64,000 nt of DNA from the NCBI GenBank assembly GCA_022059125.1, contig JAEUWY010000001.1, forward strand, positions 2,914,001 through 2,978,000. Direction: 5' to 3'. Below the pieces are notes generated by a model. That model saw only the letters and a program-made list of their open reading frames with translations. It was not told the origin of the DNA and made no database searches. Made by a program: the position numbers and the translations under genes. Below, in pieces: positions 42,701-54,449 of the stretch. Each line of letters opens with the position of its first letter. Within the stretch, counting starts at the first letter, position 1. The DNA comes from Corynespora cassiicola. Its lineage: Eukaryota > Ascomycota > Dothideomycetes > Pleosporales > Corynesporascaceae.

Positions 42701-43652
42701 CTATGCCCAAAGAAAATCTTTCAAGTCCCTCGTATATTTCTCTCATTGGTAAACATGCGAAAAGTGTGCTGCTTTATTGATAGTGATCCATTTCACTTTA
42801 GGAATGTGTTCGAAGAATGGTTGCATGGCGACATCCTGCGCTTCGTATTGATCCCCGTTTATGAGGAGTGTATGAGTCTTGGTCTTAGAAAGCAAAGGAA
42901 TGCACGTCCAATCGCGGAGGGATCTTGAAATATATAGCTCACTAGGTCCGTATCTGTATTCACCATTAATGCGTGGTTGATGAATACGTGGAAGAGACTG
43001 GAATTGTTCCATAGATTGTCGGATCTTCTGCAAACCATTTCAACGCAGCTTGGACTTCCTGGCTTGGCCATGGCCTGGTAAGGCTCAGATGCCGTTTGTA
43101 GAAAACCTCCACAGCAGCCTCACATTCGGGGCTTTCGAAGTCCTTTGTTTCTTCAGCCTGATGGAGCACCTGCACAAAAGTTGGTAGGTTTTTGTGCAGA
43201 TGGATTATACTTATCCTCCAAACGTCCATGCTCGCAAAAATATTAGAAATAATGAGACGTCGGAGGTTAGTTGCGCTCGTTGATCCTGCTCAGACTGCGG
43301 TAAGCATACCACCCCAAGAGTGTCCATACACATCAATTGGACGATCTTTTAAATCCAAGTGAGTTACAAGGTTCTCGAACTAATTTTGAAACAGATCCAC
43401 AGTCCAGAAGTTTTTGTCGCCGGCTTTCCCGGGTAGATGTGTCGGCCGCCCATTGCCAATTTGATCGTAAAAGACGACAGGTACAGAGGATGCAAGATCT
43501 GTCAATGGAAGCAAGTAGACATGAAAGGCCCCAGGTTCTTCGTGGAGAACCATGAGAGGTGTTGCAGATGTGAGATCACCGAAGACTTTGTACCAGGCTT
43601 TGCACGGCTCTGGCAAGCTAGGCACGTTAAACAATGCAGTACCCTCAATCAT
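42701..43652 (-). pseudogene. Prolyl-iminopeptidase-like alpha/beta hydrolase, decayed
   Basis: Conceptual reading from ATG 43652 follows the proline-iminopeptidase family: GTALFNVPSLPEPCKAWYKV, then PVVFYDQIGNGRPTHLP, then the nucleophile elbow YGHSWGGM, and near the end HTLLINGDQYEAQD and the catalytic-His region NKAAHFSH. The frame is broken by TAG at 43380-43382, TGA at 43290-43292, a frameshift near 42970-43020 and TGA at 42743-42745. The natural end would be TAG 42701-42703. The oxyanion-hole HGGPG, usual in the family, reads HEEPGA here. So it is certainly inactive. The excess of C-to-T and G-to-A type changes is compatible with RIP, a premeiotic mutation process of ascomycetes, but not proven. 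No intact parent copy is in this window. Confidence 0.85.
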
Positions 43653-45204
43653 TGGGTCCAATTCGATCAATTAACGTAAAGTGATTAAATATTGAGAAAT
43701 ATTAGGATGTTAGCACTGGTTTGTGAACGGAGTCGTGAGTTCATGTTCTCGCTGGCACCTACGGGGAGGGTTTATATCTGTTACCCCGCTTGTCCATGCC
43801 GCGCTCCAGCCAATTCTGCCCTCACAAAACATTATCGAGGTGCGGTGGTGCCTAATCTAACGGCGAATGACGGCTTCTAAAACAATATTAGCTTATCTCG
43901 GTGTTTGTCTTGAAATGATGGTTTTTCCCTTCCCCAGACGCTTATTGTAGTACAAATTAGACAAATCCGCGTTGCATACTACTTGTCTGCGCACATACTT
44001 TTATGACCTTACTTGTATTTGTGAGAAATGAAAACTGCGACCTTCAACAATGAATTGATTGGGCCCGTTCTATTGACATGGGTGCTATGGCGTCAAAAGC
44101 GGCGGTATGCTACAACAAGATTTTTTTCCCTCGAGCCGCAATATACGGTCTCCTTGTTCCTATGCAATTAGAACCAGGTTAAATTCATGAATGAAATCAT
44201 CTCCTCTCTAGCGCATTGTTTGGCAAAAGTATTAAATTATAGATTTGATGAGAAAGTCTTCCACACTACAAGGCGGTTTGCAATATACAGAAGAGACCTT
44301 ATAGATTAGCTCTCGATAAAGCCAGAATGAATTTAGACTTTTCGGAAGATTCGAAACTAAAAAAAAAATATACTGATAATCAGATTAGATCAATGATTGT
44401 GGTCAAAGATTGGAAATAAATGCATTAGTGACAAATTGAGGGCTACAATGTAAATCGAACCAGCGACTACCTCTTACGCACAGAGGCCTCACTATGATAC
44501 TCCATCCCCAGATCAACCATTATGGAATTACAAGAGCCAATAAGAGATTTTCAGCCATGTTTGCGTCTAAGTTCTTGCCAGTCCTAGATGGTATCTCGGT
44601 GCTTGCATCTGTCTAAATAGGCCGAGCAGACATGCCGCATGCAGTTTCCCAAGAGAACAAGAGGTAGCAGCACCTTTTTTTGGCCGACCAAGCGGGTAAT
44701 TCAATTTCAAAGACTTCGCCGTGTGCAACAATTGGTGTTGGATTGAGGCGAGGGCAAGTTGCGTGTCACGTCGACCCCTGGCAACAAAGCAATGCCTCGT
44801 AATCGCGCAAATAGATCATGGCCCATAATGCGCACATCGTAATTTTCATCCTAGGTATATGCCATGAAAGCGTTTAGAGCCAAAAAAAAGGACGGTCCAC
44901 CATACTTTGGGATGTTGGTGTTGAGCCACGGAATACTCCGCCAGGGCGGTCGCGCACCCTGGTTGTGAGCTCCGGAACGACCGGAATTCAGTTCCGTTAT
45001 CCACCGCTTCGGCCATTGTTCGGGCAACGGAACCCGACTGTCGTGAGGCCCGCTCCCGACTGCAATCACAAGTGACAAGTAGGGCGAAACGGAGCATAGA
45101 CGGAGCTGTGCTAGAGTGCAGAGAATCCCACGTTGTTCATTCTATACACCTGTTTCGTCAGCCCAAACCCGTCTACTAAGATAGATCTAGCGCCAAGACC
45201 GAAT
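43653..45204. other. Long intergenic region, AT-rich then GC-rich
   Basis: 1.55 kb. The part 43880-44560 is AT-rich without genes. A B-box-like tRNA relic sits near 44440-44515 and does not fold. The part 44940-45040 is GC-rich with many CGG/CCG triplets and an 8-bp inverted repeat (GTTCCGTT at 44991-44998, AACGGAAC at 45026-45033), a plausible zinc-cluster regulator site for the FAD monooxygenase gene. Confidence 0.45.
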
Positions 45205-46656
45205 ATGAACGATCAGAAACTTAAGCTCCATGTCATAGTGGTCGGTGCCGGACTGGCTGGCCTCAGCACTGCGCTGGCTGTTCGCAAAGCTGGACATGAT
45301 GTAACTGTCGTGGAGCAGGCATCTGAGTTTGGGGAGGTAAATATGAACTTGATTCGAAACTTCCTCGCGACCATGGCTGACATCTTCTGTCCCTGCATCG
45401 AAGATTGGTGCCGGGGTACAGGTCCCTCCCAACGCCGCACGCGAGCTGATTCGATGGGGCTTAGGGGAAAAGATGTCCAAGATCGCTTCCAGGCCGTATC
45501 GGATCAACTATCGCGATTGGAAAACGGGGGAAGCCCGCGGTGTTAGTGATCTCCTCAGTCACGAAGCCAGATTTGGTGCGCCATATTGGCAAGTGTATCG
45601 CCCCGATTATCACACCGTGTTATTCGAGGCTGCTAAACATGCTGGCATGAAGCTGCGGAGAGGGGCTGAGGTTAAAGAATACCGACCCGAAGAGGGCTCT
45701 GTCGTTTTACAAACCGGAGAAGTCATCAAAGGGGACTTGGTAGTGGCTGCTGATGGCGTCAAGAGCATCGCGAGGAAAGCTCTAGGCCAAGATATCGAGC
45801 CGCACGAGACAGGAGACACATGCTTTCGAGCGGTAATACCGTGTTCTGAGTTGCTTGCTGACCCTGACCTCGCTCACTTGGTCAAGACACCCGGCTTTGA
45901 GCAATGGTTAGGGCCGGACCATCATATCATCGGGTAAAATAATTCCGTGCCCACCTTGCGATTTGAGTTAATTTCCACTTAGTTACAATATGCAAAAAGA
46001 AAAATCATACAACTTGCTGATGGTTATACCCGATGACAATATGATGAGCGGATATAGAGCTCCAGCAAGCGTTGACGAAGTTCGAAAGGCCTTTTCAGGC
46101 TGGAGTAACGTGTAGGTTCCAAGGTTGCTTTTTTTATAATGAAACGTTGAAGCTAATTTTTCTAAGAACCCAAAAACTTCTCTCGCATCTTCCCGAGAGC
46201 CTGGAAAAGTGGCGACTTATAGATTTACCACCAGTGTCCAGTTGGGTGCATCGATCGGGAAAAATGGTGGCAATTGGAGATGCGGTGCATGCAACATTGC
46301 CATATCTTGCTCAAGGTGCTGCCATGGCTATCGAAGATGCTTCAACGCTGGGGTTCGTACTTTCGAAGATCACAGATGTCACCCAACTTTCAATGGCGCT
46401 CAAATTCTTTTACAATATTCGATACGAAAGAGCACATACCGTTCAACGAGGCTCTTGGACAAATAGGTTTTTTATTCATATGCGTGATGGACCGCAATAT
46501 GAAATGAGAGAAGGTGTATTCCGGGCGGGAGATTATCCCGGTAGCCCAAATCTCATGGGGAATTCGCTATTTCAGGAGTATCTTTACGGCCACGACGTGA
46601 TCCAAGCCGCCGAGGAAAGATGGAACAATGAAAACACTTCAAGTTTTAAGTTGTAA
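45205..46656 (+). CDS. FAD-dependent monooxygenase (salicylate hydroxylase-like)
   Basis: Model: join(45205..45336,45404..45933,45983..46111,46167..46656), 426 residues. Introns are 67, 49 and 55 nt; the first has a GCTGAC branch site and restores FGEIGAGVQVPPNAARELIRWGL. The N-terminal Rossmann loop is VVGAGLAGLS, the second FAD motif reads GDLVVAADGVKS, and the third is AIGDAVHATLPYLAQGAAMAIED, all typical of class A flavoprotein aromatic hydroxylases. These use NAD(P)H and oxygen to hydroxylate or decarboxylate aromatic acids. No signal peptide, so cytosolic. The substrate is unknown. ATG 45205 is the first ATG of the frame. No lesion is seen, in contrast to the pseudogene on its left. Confidence 0.88.
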
Positions 46657-47170
46657 TATCTACTACTTATATATTATGATTGATCGGCTAGTTAATCACA
46701 TATGAGCGCCTGATTACGTACGCTGTGTGTCATATTGAAGCCTTGGAAGGATCTTCGTTACTGATCACGTGAATCATGTCACCTGGGCAGAGGGTAGTCG
46801 TACAAGAATGAAGTAGCCTACTTTGAAATGAGAAAGCCTTTTGGGACCTTGAATTGCACTGGTGATATTGATGTTATCGTTCCTGAAGTTTTTAAATGCT
46901 TATCTCAAGCTAGTAGAGTCATCCTGGGCATTAGGTCGGGCTATTTTTCTGTTCAGAAGTGCTTAGCGAGATTGTTCTTATAATCCCGTTTTGAAATAAA
47001 ACTAACCTGGCGAAGATGATGGGCAAAATTTTGAACATAAGTGGGTCTGAGTTACTGGTCGTTGTTATTAACTCGTCCACTTTCGTATAGTCGAGACTTG
47101 ATTGCCCACAACAATATCTGATCTCTCACAGCTTTTGTAACACCACTAAGCACAACATCTTCCAGTTTCG
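46657..47170. other. Intergenic, nothing recognised
   Basis: 514 nt, promoter of the first tandem paralog presumably. No feature supported. Confidence 0.4.
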
Positions 47171-48607
47171 ATGGCAAACTCTGGCCAGCAAAGCAACGAA
47201 GATGGCCGGTCATTAGACCTCCCTACAGGACTACTGCTCAACCGCACCCAATACAAAACTCACATAGGCTCTCATGCCTCAGACGTGGATTATCGGCTTC
47301 TTGGCCCAAATTCATGCAAAGGTCCACAATTCCACCGAATCCAGGAGACCAAAGTCCCCCAACTCGCAGGACATACTGTTGTACGGAAGCCAGCAGTGGA
47401 ATCACAGAGTATGAGAATATTACTTCTCGAATGTACTCTTTATGTACGAGCTGACTATTTCCGAAGCGATGCCCGCATTTGTTGATAATACACACTGTCG
47501 AGCACATGATGTATCAGCGTCTGCCCAGCTTCCGCCAGGCCCAGACAATACTCTGATTGATGGGATCCCCAAATCGTCCTGGGAACTATTGATCCAATGG
47601 AACAAGGATCATCCAAATGACGAGGATGGATATGCTCCGAGCCCTGGCACACCTGCGCACTCCCGAGTTGCAAAGAGACCGATGGGCGATGCGTCTTCGA
47701 ACGACAACAAACGGCAGGCTATCGAGGCCATAGAGAATAAGGAGGAGTTGGAGGTCCAGGGAAGCATGGCTGCGATCACCATGACTCGAGATGCGGCCGA
47801 GCCGTCCATAACTAAGAGGGTCCATGACGATTGCCCAAAAAACTGGCTGGGATTTAGGTCGTATAACTGGCCGTCAGGTATGAAGAGATATTTCCGATTC
47901 AAAAACCATAAGCAAAAGCTTCCGGTCGTGGCTGATCGAGGGCCTCAATATGACCACAACTTGGAGAGCCGCTGTACCCCCGCCCATATTGATACCAGGC
48001 TGCTGGGAGGCATCACCTGCTCGGCGGTCGAGATACTTACTGTAATATTTCCATCTGCGCTGATTGCCCACCAAGTATGCTCATCTATTTAGTTCTTTCC
48101 TCTTCGCACTATATGGCATTCCGTATTGCTTCGTCTCCATGAAGCGGTGTGGTATCAGACTCGAATAATCCGGTTTATCGTTCGTGTCCAAGAAGATTTG
48201 CAGCTTTGATATGCGTGAGTGAACATCCATAGGCCTTGGTCCGCGGCTTTGAGACTGAGAACTTCATGAAAGGCTCAACTATTGCAAAGCGCCTTCCAAG
48301 AGCTCATACAGAAAACGAGGCATCGGCTTTTGTGTGCTCTGAAATTTCTTCATCGACCTGCCTGAGAAATGTTGGAAATCACGAAGACCGTCCATCTGAC
48401 TACTTTTTGATCGATCTTGCTGAAGGGGTTGCGTCTTTCTCTTCAGACAAGGATGCGCGAGAACTCACCGCTGTAGTTCAATACGCGATGCAGACTAACA
48501 ACGAGAAAGTAAAACTAAGCCAAGTCGAGGAATATGTTCGAAAAAATTCTCTTTGCACATCTCAGCTTCCAGTGGTCAACACAATAGCTGATAGGATGGC
48601 GTATTAG
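47171..48607 (+). CDS. Tandem paralog A of an unrecognised family (424 residues)
   Basis: Model: join(47171..47408,47467..48041,48093..48179,48233..48607). The first intron (58 nt) has a GCTGAC branch site. The second and third introns lie after VEILT and RFI, the same positions as in paralog C, and bound an exon of 87 nt in both. Shared signatures with B and C are a SYNWPSG-like motif, NLESRCTP (244-251), the FFPLRTIWHSVLLRL block, SDYFLIDLAEGV and VKLSQVEEYV. The N-terminal module of B and C (GLRYW...) is absent, replaced by a different 170-residue region, and the HPTGRGAQVLT signature is eroded (SSDKDARELTAV). It is therefore the most divergent copy. No signal peptide or membrane span. Function unknown. 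Confidence 0.7.
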
Positions 48608-49519
48608 AGACACTTCGAAGCCCTGGACGCGCACAAGAAGACAACTAAGGAGCGTAGAAAATAAAGACTTTCAACTCATTATTGACGAATGCGTCTCAAT
48701 GATACCTCAAATTCAGTTATCCTAGCGCGAAAGCCACGGCTTAGGGAACTGCCAAGCAGACGGTCAAACGATGGAGGCTTTGCGGCATCTATGTATCTGT
48801 TGGATCAGCATTAAAACTACATTTGTGGATACATGGTATCAGATGGAGCTCATAGGCACGATACTGCTATCTTTAATTGCTTCAGTTCGTTATTATTTTC
48901 TCATTGTCGCCTGTACACCACATGTGCGATACTACTCCACTTCACCGTGCTTACTATTGACATTGTGTCAGCAGATCATATGAGATTATGGATATTATCA
49001 ACTCGTGATTCCCGACCGGACAGCGCCTGAAACCTGCTGCTGCAATGATAATATGCCTGGATGAGTCCTGACGATCTCTAATAGCTAATTATATGTGCTA
49101 TTCTATGACTAATGTCCCCCTTTTATATGACATAGCAATTAATATACAGGATATGCATAAAACCACTGCGGCTTTCACTTTAATGTATCCCGATACAATG
49201 TTGTAATGTGGCAGTGAATAGTGAAATTGCCAAGCAAACCGGAATATCCGCGCATGATGGTAAATATAGTTGGCCCCATTCACTCAGAGACTGGTTTGTT
49301 GTGATGCAATGTCAATGCAATGTGCAAATTCGTAGGTAAAGCGACTTGTTTGCCCTCCGAGACAAGAACGAGATATCACACTTTTCTGCCCACCAACCAA
49401 ACTTTCCCCACAGAACACAACAGCAACGTAGGTACCTACCTGTGAGTTTTCATTCGCTATTGACGAATCCTAAAATAATGAAGCAACTGCTGAACTAACG
49501 CGTCTTTATAGTCGGCAAT
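48608..49519. other. Intergenic between paralogs A and B, with a probable 5' UTR intron
   Basis: 912 nt. Just before paralog B, GTGAGT at 49442 and TTTATAG ending at 49511 frame a likely 70-nt 5' UTR intron with a CTGAAC/CTAAC branch region. A TACCTACC-type palindrome (GTAGGTACCTAC) lies near 49429. The rest is featureless. Confidence 0.45.
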
Positions 49520-51178
49520 ATGAATTCCCGTCCAGGCCAAACCAAGGACTGTTCTCGGTTTCGCCTAGTCAAAGTTGATGACGGTCATCCAAGAGGAATA
49601 GTAGCGCCAAAACCAATCAATGATAAGGTATCTTGGGTACCCATTCATGTAGAACCGCGACAGGAGATTCAGTTGGAGAATCACCAACAGCTCCAGCTGC
49701 CGCCGACACTCCACCCACTGAATCCAGACACGATCCCACTGAAAGATGGGCAAAACATGCCAGATTTGAACGCATGGGTCCCAATTGAGTATTACTCTGA
49801 AAATAATCTACTCAGCTGGAAGTTGCTATGGGCTCTGCGATCAGGCCGCTTCGGCCAACCTCAAGAGGTGCTGAACCTTCTCAACACAATCCTCATCTTC
49901 AGCAGGCGTTTCTGGTACCAAGCAATGGCAGACGAACCAGGATCTGGCTTGCGATACTGGGCCATCCGCTCCACCGGTGGCTACGATCTTTTCAAAGAGT
50001 GGTTGGAATTGTTTCGACTTGAGCCTAGGTACCTACAGCATGCGCCGCTGTCCGTAAAGCTCGTGGGCCAGACCTTTTCCGGTGATTCTGATACACTTCC
50101 TTCCATGAAAATCATGATGGACGTGGTAGACCAGGCCGTGGCGAATGTACTCACTTCAAACCCCACGGCCGTGGCTACTGGGGCCCTAGAAGAAGTGGGA
50201 GTAAGGCAAGGGCCGAGAGCAGTGGCGCCCCCGTCGCGGAAGCGACAACTAACGAATTGCGAGGAAGACTATTCGAACGACACAAATGAAAATTTTGTAT
50301 CCGACTACGATACCGACTGTGAGGCGGAACTGGGTCTCTCGACATGTACAACGGAAAGTTCCGCTGTTGAAATCCCAGAAACCCCTCCGACTGAGGAAAC
50401 TTCCAGCCCAGAGGTCGCCCAGGCAGTCCAGGATTTTCGCCAGAAGCGCGGCAAGATCCTCTATTCTTGGCCGCTGGGCCGTCACAAAGTGTTCCGAGAG
50501 ATCCTCCATAGGCGAAATGAAGATCTCCCGGATATGGTTTACTGGGGGCGCTCGTGCGAGCTCGAGAGCCGATGCACCCCTTGCAACGTCGATATCACCT
50601 TGGCTGGCAGCCACCCAATGAGCGCAGAGGAGATCCTGACCTACTTCCCGCTCCACACCTCTTGGAGGGAGGTCCTCCTACGGCTCATCAAGAGCTGGAC
50701 AGCGGTTGAAATCGTACGCTTCATCGTTTACGTATACGATCTCAAGGATAGAGACACGGTGGATCGCTCCAGACTTCAGCATGCCATGAGCCGCGCCAAG
50801 AACTGGTTTGACAGTGATCTGAAATACTATCAGCCTAGATCATCCATGAAATGGATTGCAAAGTCTAATGGAAACGTGGGCTACGATAGAGAGTTGACTG
50901 ACTACTTCCTCTTCGACATGGCGGATTTTGTCAAGGTTCATCCGACCGGCCGCGGCGCACAGGTGCTGACAAAGGCTATTAAGCATGCTCGCCAAAACAG
51001 AAATCAGAGTGTTCGACTGAGCCAGCTCGAAGCGTATGTTGCAGAGCACAAGTTGGCTGATCTAGTTGAGCCTTTGGGAGACACGGAGCTAGCTGATGAA
51101 GCGGCAAAGCTGCGTTGGCGAGATGTTGCCTGCATATCATACAAGCGAAAGTTTCCCAATAGAGGCAATCGTTGGTAG
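49520..51178 (+). CDS. Tandem paralog B of an unrecognised family (552 residues, intronless CDS)
   Basis: One uninterrupted frame from ATG 49520 to TAG 51176-51178. Layout: variable Gln-rich N-terminus; module 1 at about residues 100-180 (SGLRYWAIRSTGGYDLFKEW, shared with C); an acidic disordered linker at 240-305; a KILYSWPLGR motif at 312-321; module 2 at 340-545 with ELESRCTP (348-354), AEEILTYFPLH, RELTDYFLFDMADF, VHPTGRGAQVLT (473-484) and VRLSQLEAYV (498-507); basic tail YKRKFPNRGNRW. It covers both splice sites of A and C without interruption, so those introns were lost or never present. No signal peptide, membrane span or known domain. It is the longest and best preserved of the three. 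Confidence 0.75.
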   Translation: MNSRPGQTKDCSRFRLVKVDDGHPRGIVAPKPINDKVSWVPIHVEPRQEIQLENHQQLQLPPTLHPLNPDTIPLKDGQNMPDLNAWVPIEYYSENNLLSWKLLWALRSGRFGQPQEVLNLLNTILIFSRRFWYQAMADEPGSGLRYWAIRSTGGYDLFKEWLELFRLEPRYLQHAPLSVKLVGQTFSGDSDTLPSMKIMMDVVDQAVANVLTSNPTAVATGALEEVGVRQGPRAVAPPSRKRQLTNCEEDYSNDTNENFVSDYDTDCEAELGLSTCTTESSAVEIPETPPTEETSSPEVAQAVQDFRQKRGKILYSWPLGRHKVFREILHRRNEDLPDMVYWGRSCELESRCTPCNVDITLAGSHPMSAEEILTYFPLHTSWREVLLRLIKSWTAVEIVRFIVYVYDLKDRDTVDRSRLQHAMSRAKNWFDSDLKYYQPRSSMKWIAKSNGNVGYDRELTDYFLFDMADFVKVHPTGRGAQVLTKAIKHARQNRNQSVRLSQLEAYVAEHKLADLVEPLGDTELADEAAKLRWRDVACISYKRKFPNRGNRW

Positions 51179-52845
51179 TCCCTACACGGAGCGTTGGATT
51201 TTGCTGGGTCGCATGGCCTTCGTTTGAATTCTTCCATTTGCATGCTGTACCTTTTAATCATTGTCTACTTTATAAACATCCATTTCTGAGTCCCATCCAG
51301 GTTTCCTATATCGCTAAAGGATATGAAATTACTCCCTCTGCCGTCTAAAACCCCCCGAGTCACACAGGTGGCGCATCGGATATAACAAGGACGACACGAG
51401 AAGCGCGCTCCTCCGATGCTTAGCGGCGGCCAATGTCCTAATTACCACGACTTTAGCGCCTCTGCTTTTCCGTTTGTGTACCCACAAAGCTTTAGTAAAA
51501 CTCATATCTTTACAACAATGTTTCCGTGCTGAAAAGGCTCTTGGCTGTCTCGTTCCGACTATGTTACAAAAGAAAGTCTGGCGATCACATACCTGCACTG
51601 TGGGCTGTTTGCCCAGCATAGCAACTGGCGCGCAATTTAAACTTAGTATTCAATTCTGATCACAGCCATAAGAGCGTCAGCTCAGCTTTTAGAGGGCGAA
51701 ATTTCCTAGTAACTTTGGAGAATTTCCAATCCGTGTCGCACATGCATGAAATAGGAGAGAAATCCGAAGCATGAACAACGACCGAATGGCATTAAAACTA
51801 ACACAAAATTCAATTCCGTTGATCTTTTTCGTCCCCCTGGACAAATGTGATATTAGATTTACGATCTATACGAGCGATTGGGAGTTGTGTTGCTCTGGCC
51901 TCCGGTCTCCGGTCTCCAAAACTCAGCGTAAAAGTCCAAAATGGTCTTAAAATCGTTCTAATATTGATTTGAGAGAGAGTTGGGAGTAATACAATATACT
52001 CTTTCAATTCAGAATTCAAGCTAAAAGCGTTTTATACTTGGTATGTGAGGTGTTCGATTTGTTTTTGGCGGTGTTCGGTAGGAGAATATACACAATTATT
52101 TCGTATTTCTACTTACAAAGCAGAAAATAATGTTCTGGAAAGCCAGTCATGTATTTTTTTTAGCTATAGAAAGTTCTAGGTGATTTTAGAGCTGAGGCTT
52201 TATCATGTAGAAGGTATCGCAACAGCAGCTCCAGTCTGATTCTTAGAGTACTCAGGGGTTTCGTGTCCATAACTCATATTCCATCCATTTCTGACACCGC
52301 TAAGTACCACTGGACGCTTTCAAGTCTGTTCACTCCCTAAACTGACCGTGGTGGCATCTATATGATGATCTCTTTTGGCTTTGGTGAAAAATATGGAGTG
52401 CCAGTAACTTCTTCATCTGAAGTTGCGGCAGAGGACAAACGCTGTGGACTGCGAAACTCGGTTACTAAAGATTTATTCGCACTCACTCTGTCCCAAGCCG
52501 CCAACTTAATCTCGCTCGACTGAGCACGCCGCCCCCCAGTTGCCTCTATATCTCTCCGATTCCCCAACGCGTATACCTTGTCGCCCAAGCCGTCGCTCTT
52601 TTGCGGCAATTTTTTGATGCGTGATATTCTTCGTCAGGAGCAAAATATACAAGAGTTCAGTGTCAAGACGCCGCCACAGGTAGCCCGACAGTAAAATGTA
52701 TCCTTGGCCCAAGCCATACAACTACAGGAGAGCTGTCCGTCGCTAGTCGCCAAGTAGGCAAAATCCTGCTTCCAAACCGCATTGATGCTAATGGCAACAC
52801 GCAGCGCTCTCCGAGGATGAGGCAGCCCCGCCAACAACGGAGGAG
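51179..52845. other. Intergenic between paralogs B and C, nothing recognised
   Basis: 1.67 kb without a supportable gene. No trace of a fourth family copy was found by eye. A short CCGGTCTC direct repeat near 51900 is trivial. Confidence 0.4.
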
Positions 52846-54449
52846 ATGGGCCTGGACCTGAGTATCCCCATAAACCCTCAGCCAGCCTGCGCCACTCGCG
52901 CAACTCGATATGGTAGCATAGATAGGGAGTTTCTCCAGCTCCTGGAGCGTCCTAGGAGTGGTTTCCCCAATGACGTCCGCAAAGCCATGCAGATCATCAT
53001 AGAATTTAGCGAGGCGTACGTTCACGAGGGCAGCATCGAGGAGCAGCGCTGTGGACTACGATTTTGGAGCTATCGCATTGATGGGTACAAAGAGCTCTTT
53101 CCTGAATGGCGGCTGGTCCTCGAAGATACTCCGTATCTGTGCACTCGAGTGCACCCTGAGGTCCGAGCTAGGTTCCTTGCAACACCACGCTGGCCTGTAG
53201 AGCCCATGGCGGCAGTAATCAACAGGCGTTGGCAACATCAACTGGCTTGGCATGCTTCTTACACAAGTCAGCCAGTCCTGCCAATTGGAAAACCCTTCGT
53301 TTTCCAGCAAGCGCCCAACGCTCTGGTCCTGGGAAGGTTTCGGGCGGCGGATGACTCTGCCGAGATTAAAGGCCCCAAGGTCCAGAAATCGACGCCTGTG
53401 AAGGCAGCACCGCATGACAGCGACTCGGAGGCGAAATCTTCGAGTGGCTCAGAGTTCCGCTCTGATAAACCATCTCCGGAGCCAGAAGGAATTCCATGGA
53501 AAGTCAAGAAGGACCTTGCACGGCGTGCCAAAAAGCATTATTGCTGGCCCGCTGCAAGGATCGCGCTTTCCCGGATTGATTATGGATACCATGATGACAC
53601 CTTCCCCGAGATTCATTGGAACGTTGACAACGAACTGGAATCGTATTGTACTCCGCCCAACGTCGACATAACCTTTGGTGGCAACTTTGTCATTAGTGCT
53701 GAAGAAATCTTGACGGTGAGTTTCCACATCAGCTCCAAATAAGTGCCGCTCCTGAAATCGACAGTACTTCCCCTTGCACATCTTTGCATGGAGAGATGTC
53801 GGTGCTCGCCTCTTCAAACATTGGGGTGTGCGGGAGATTCGTAACTTCGTCGTAAGTCGGCTTCAATTGCCAACAAATGGTGCGTTACTGACGCCAACAG
53901 TACCACAGCCGTGACCTGAAGGACGTCAAGACGCTCGAACGAAGCCGAATATACCACCAAATGATAGAATGCGTGAAGTGGTACCATCGATTGGTAATAG
54001 GTGATGAAGGCAATACTTCGACGTCAGATCGAACCTATGAAGAATACGATGACGACAAGAGCTTCCTCGATGACTGGCGTTTTGCGTACCAGAACAACCG
54101 CCCAGCAATGGGTGAAATAAAAAAAGTACATGGTTACAAGGGTTCTAATCGAGAGCTCATTGATTATACCCTGTTCGACCTGGGCGAGGGAGTCCAAGTG
54201 CATCCGACTGGTCGCGGCGCTCAGGTCCTGACAAGGGCCATCCTCCATTGCCGCCTGCATTATCACAACAACATCAGGCTAAGCGAGTTGACCTCTTACG
54301 TTACGCGAGTCCAGAGGAACCAAGGCGTAGACCTAATGGCGGGAGTCATCCCTTATGGTGACCCTGACGATGCAATGGAAGCAGCCTGTAATCTCTACCG
54401 AAGCGAAATTCATGACGCATGGAGACATAAGTTTCCAAGAACTAGCTAA
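52846..54449 (+). CDS. Tandem paralog C of an unrecognised family (501 residues)
   Basis: Model: join(52846..53715,53765..53851,53901..54449). Both introns are 49 nt and phase 0, located after AEEILT and after IRNFV; the exon between is 87 nt. Module 1 at about residues 69-110 (CGLRFWSYRIDGYKELFPEW) matches B. An acidic Ser-rich linker follows (190-212), then KKHYCWPAAR, then module 2 with ELESYCTPPNVDITFGG (263-279), YFPLHIFAWRD, RELIDYTLFDLGEGV, VHPTGRGAQVLTRAI (419-433) and IRLSELTSYV. The C-terminus DAWRHKFPR parallels B. No signal peptide or membrane span is visible. The function is unknown, and I recognise no domain. ATG 52846 is the first in frame. Confidence 0.75.

Noticed and set aside
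44440..44515. tRNA-like sequence on the minus strand with a B-box-like GGTTCGATT and a 5-bp anticodon-like stem
   Set aside because: T-stem does not pair, the acceptor pairs at only five of seven positions with G-U, and the D-arm length is wrong; at most a decayed relic.
49520..51178. Paralog B as a simple retrocopy
   Set aside because: A probable 5' UTR intron precedes it and there is no poly(A) tract or target duplication, and it is in tandem with the other copies.
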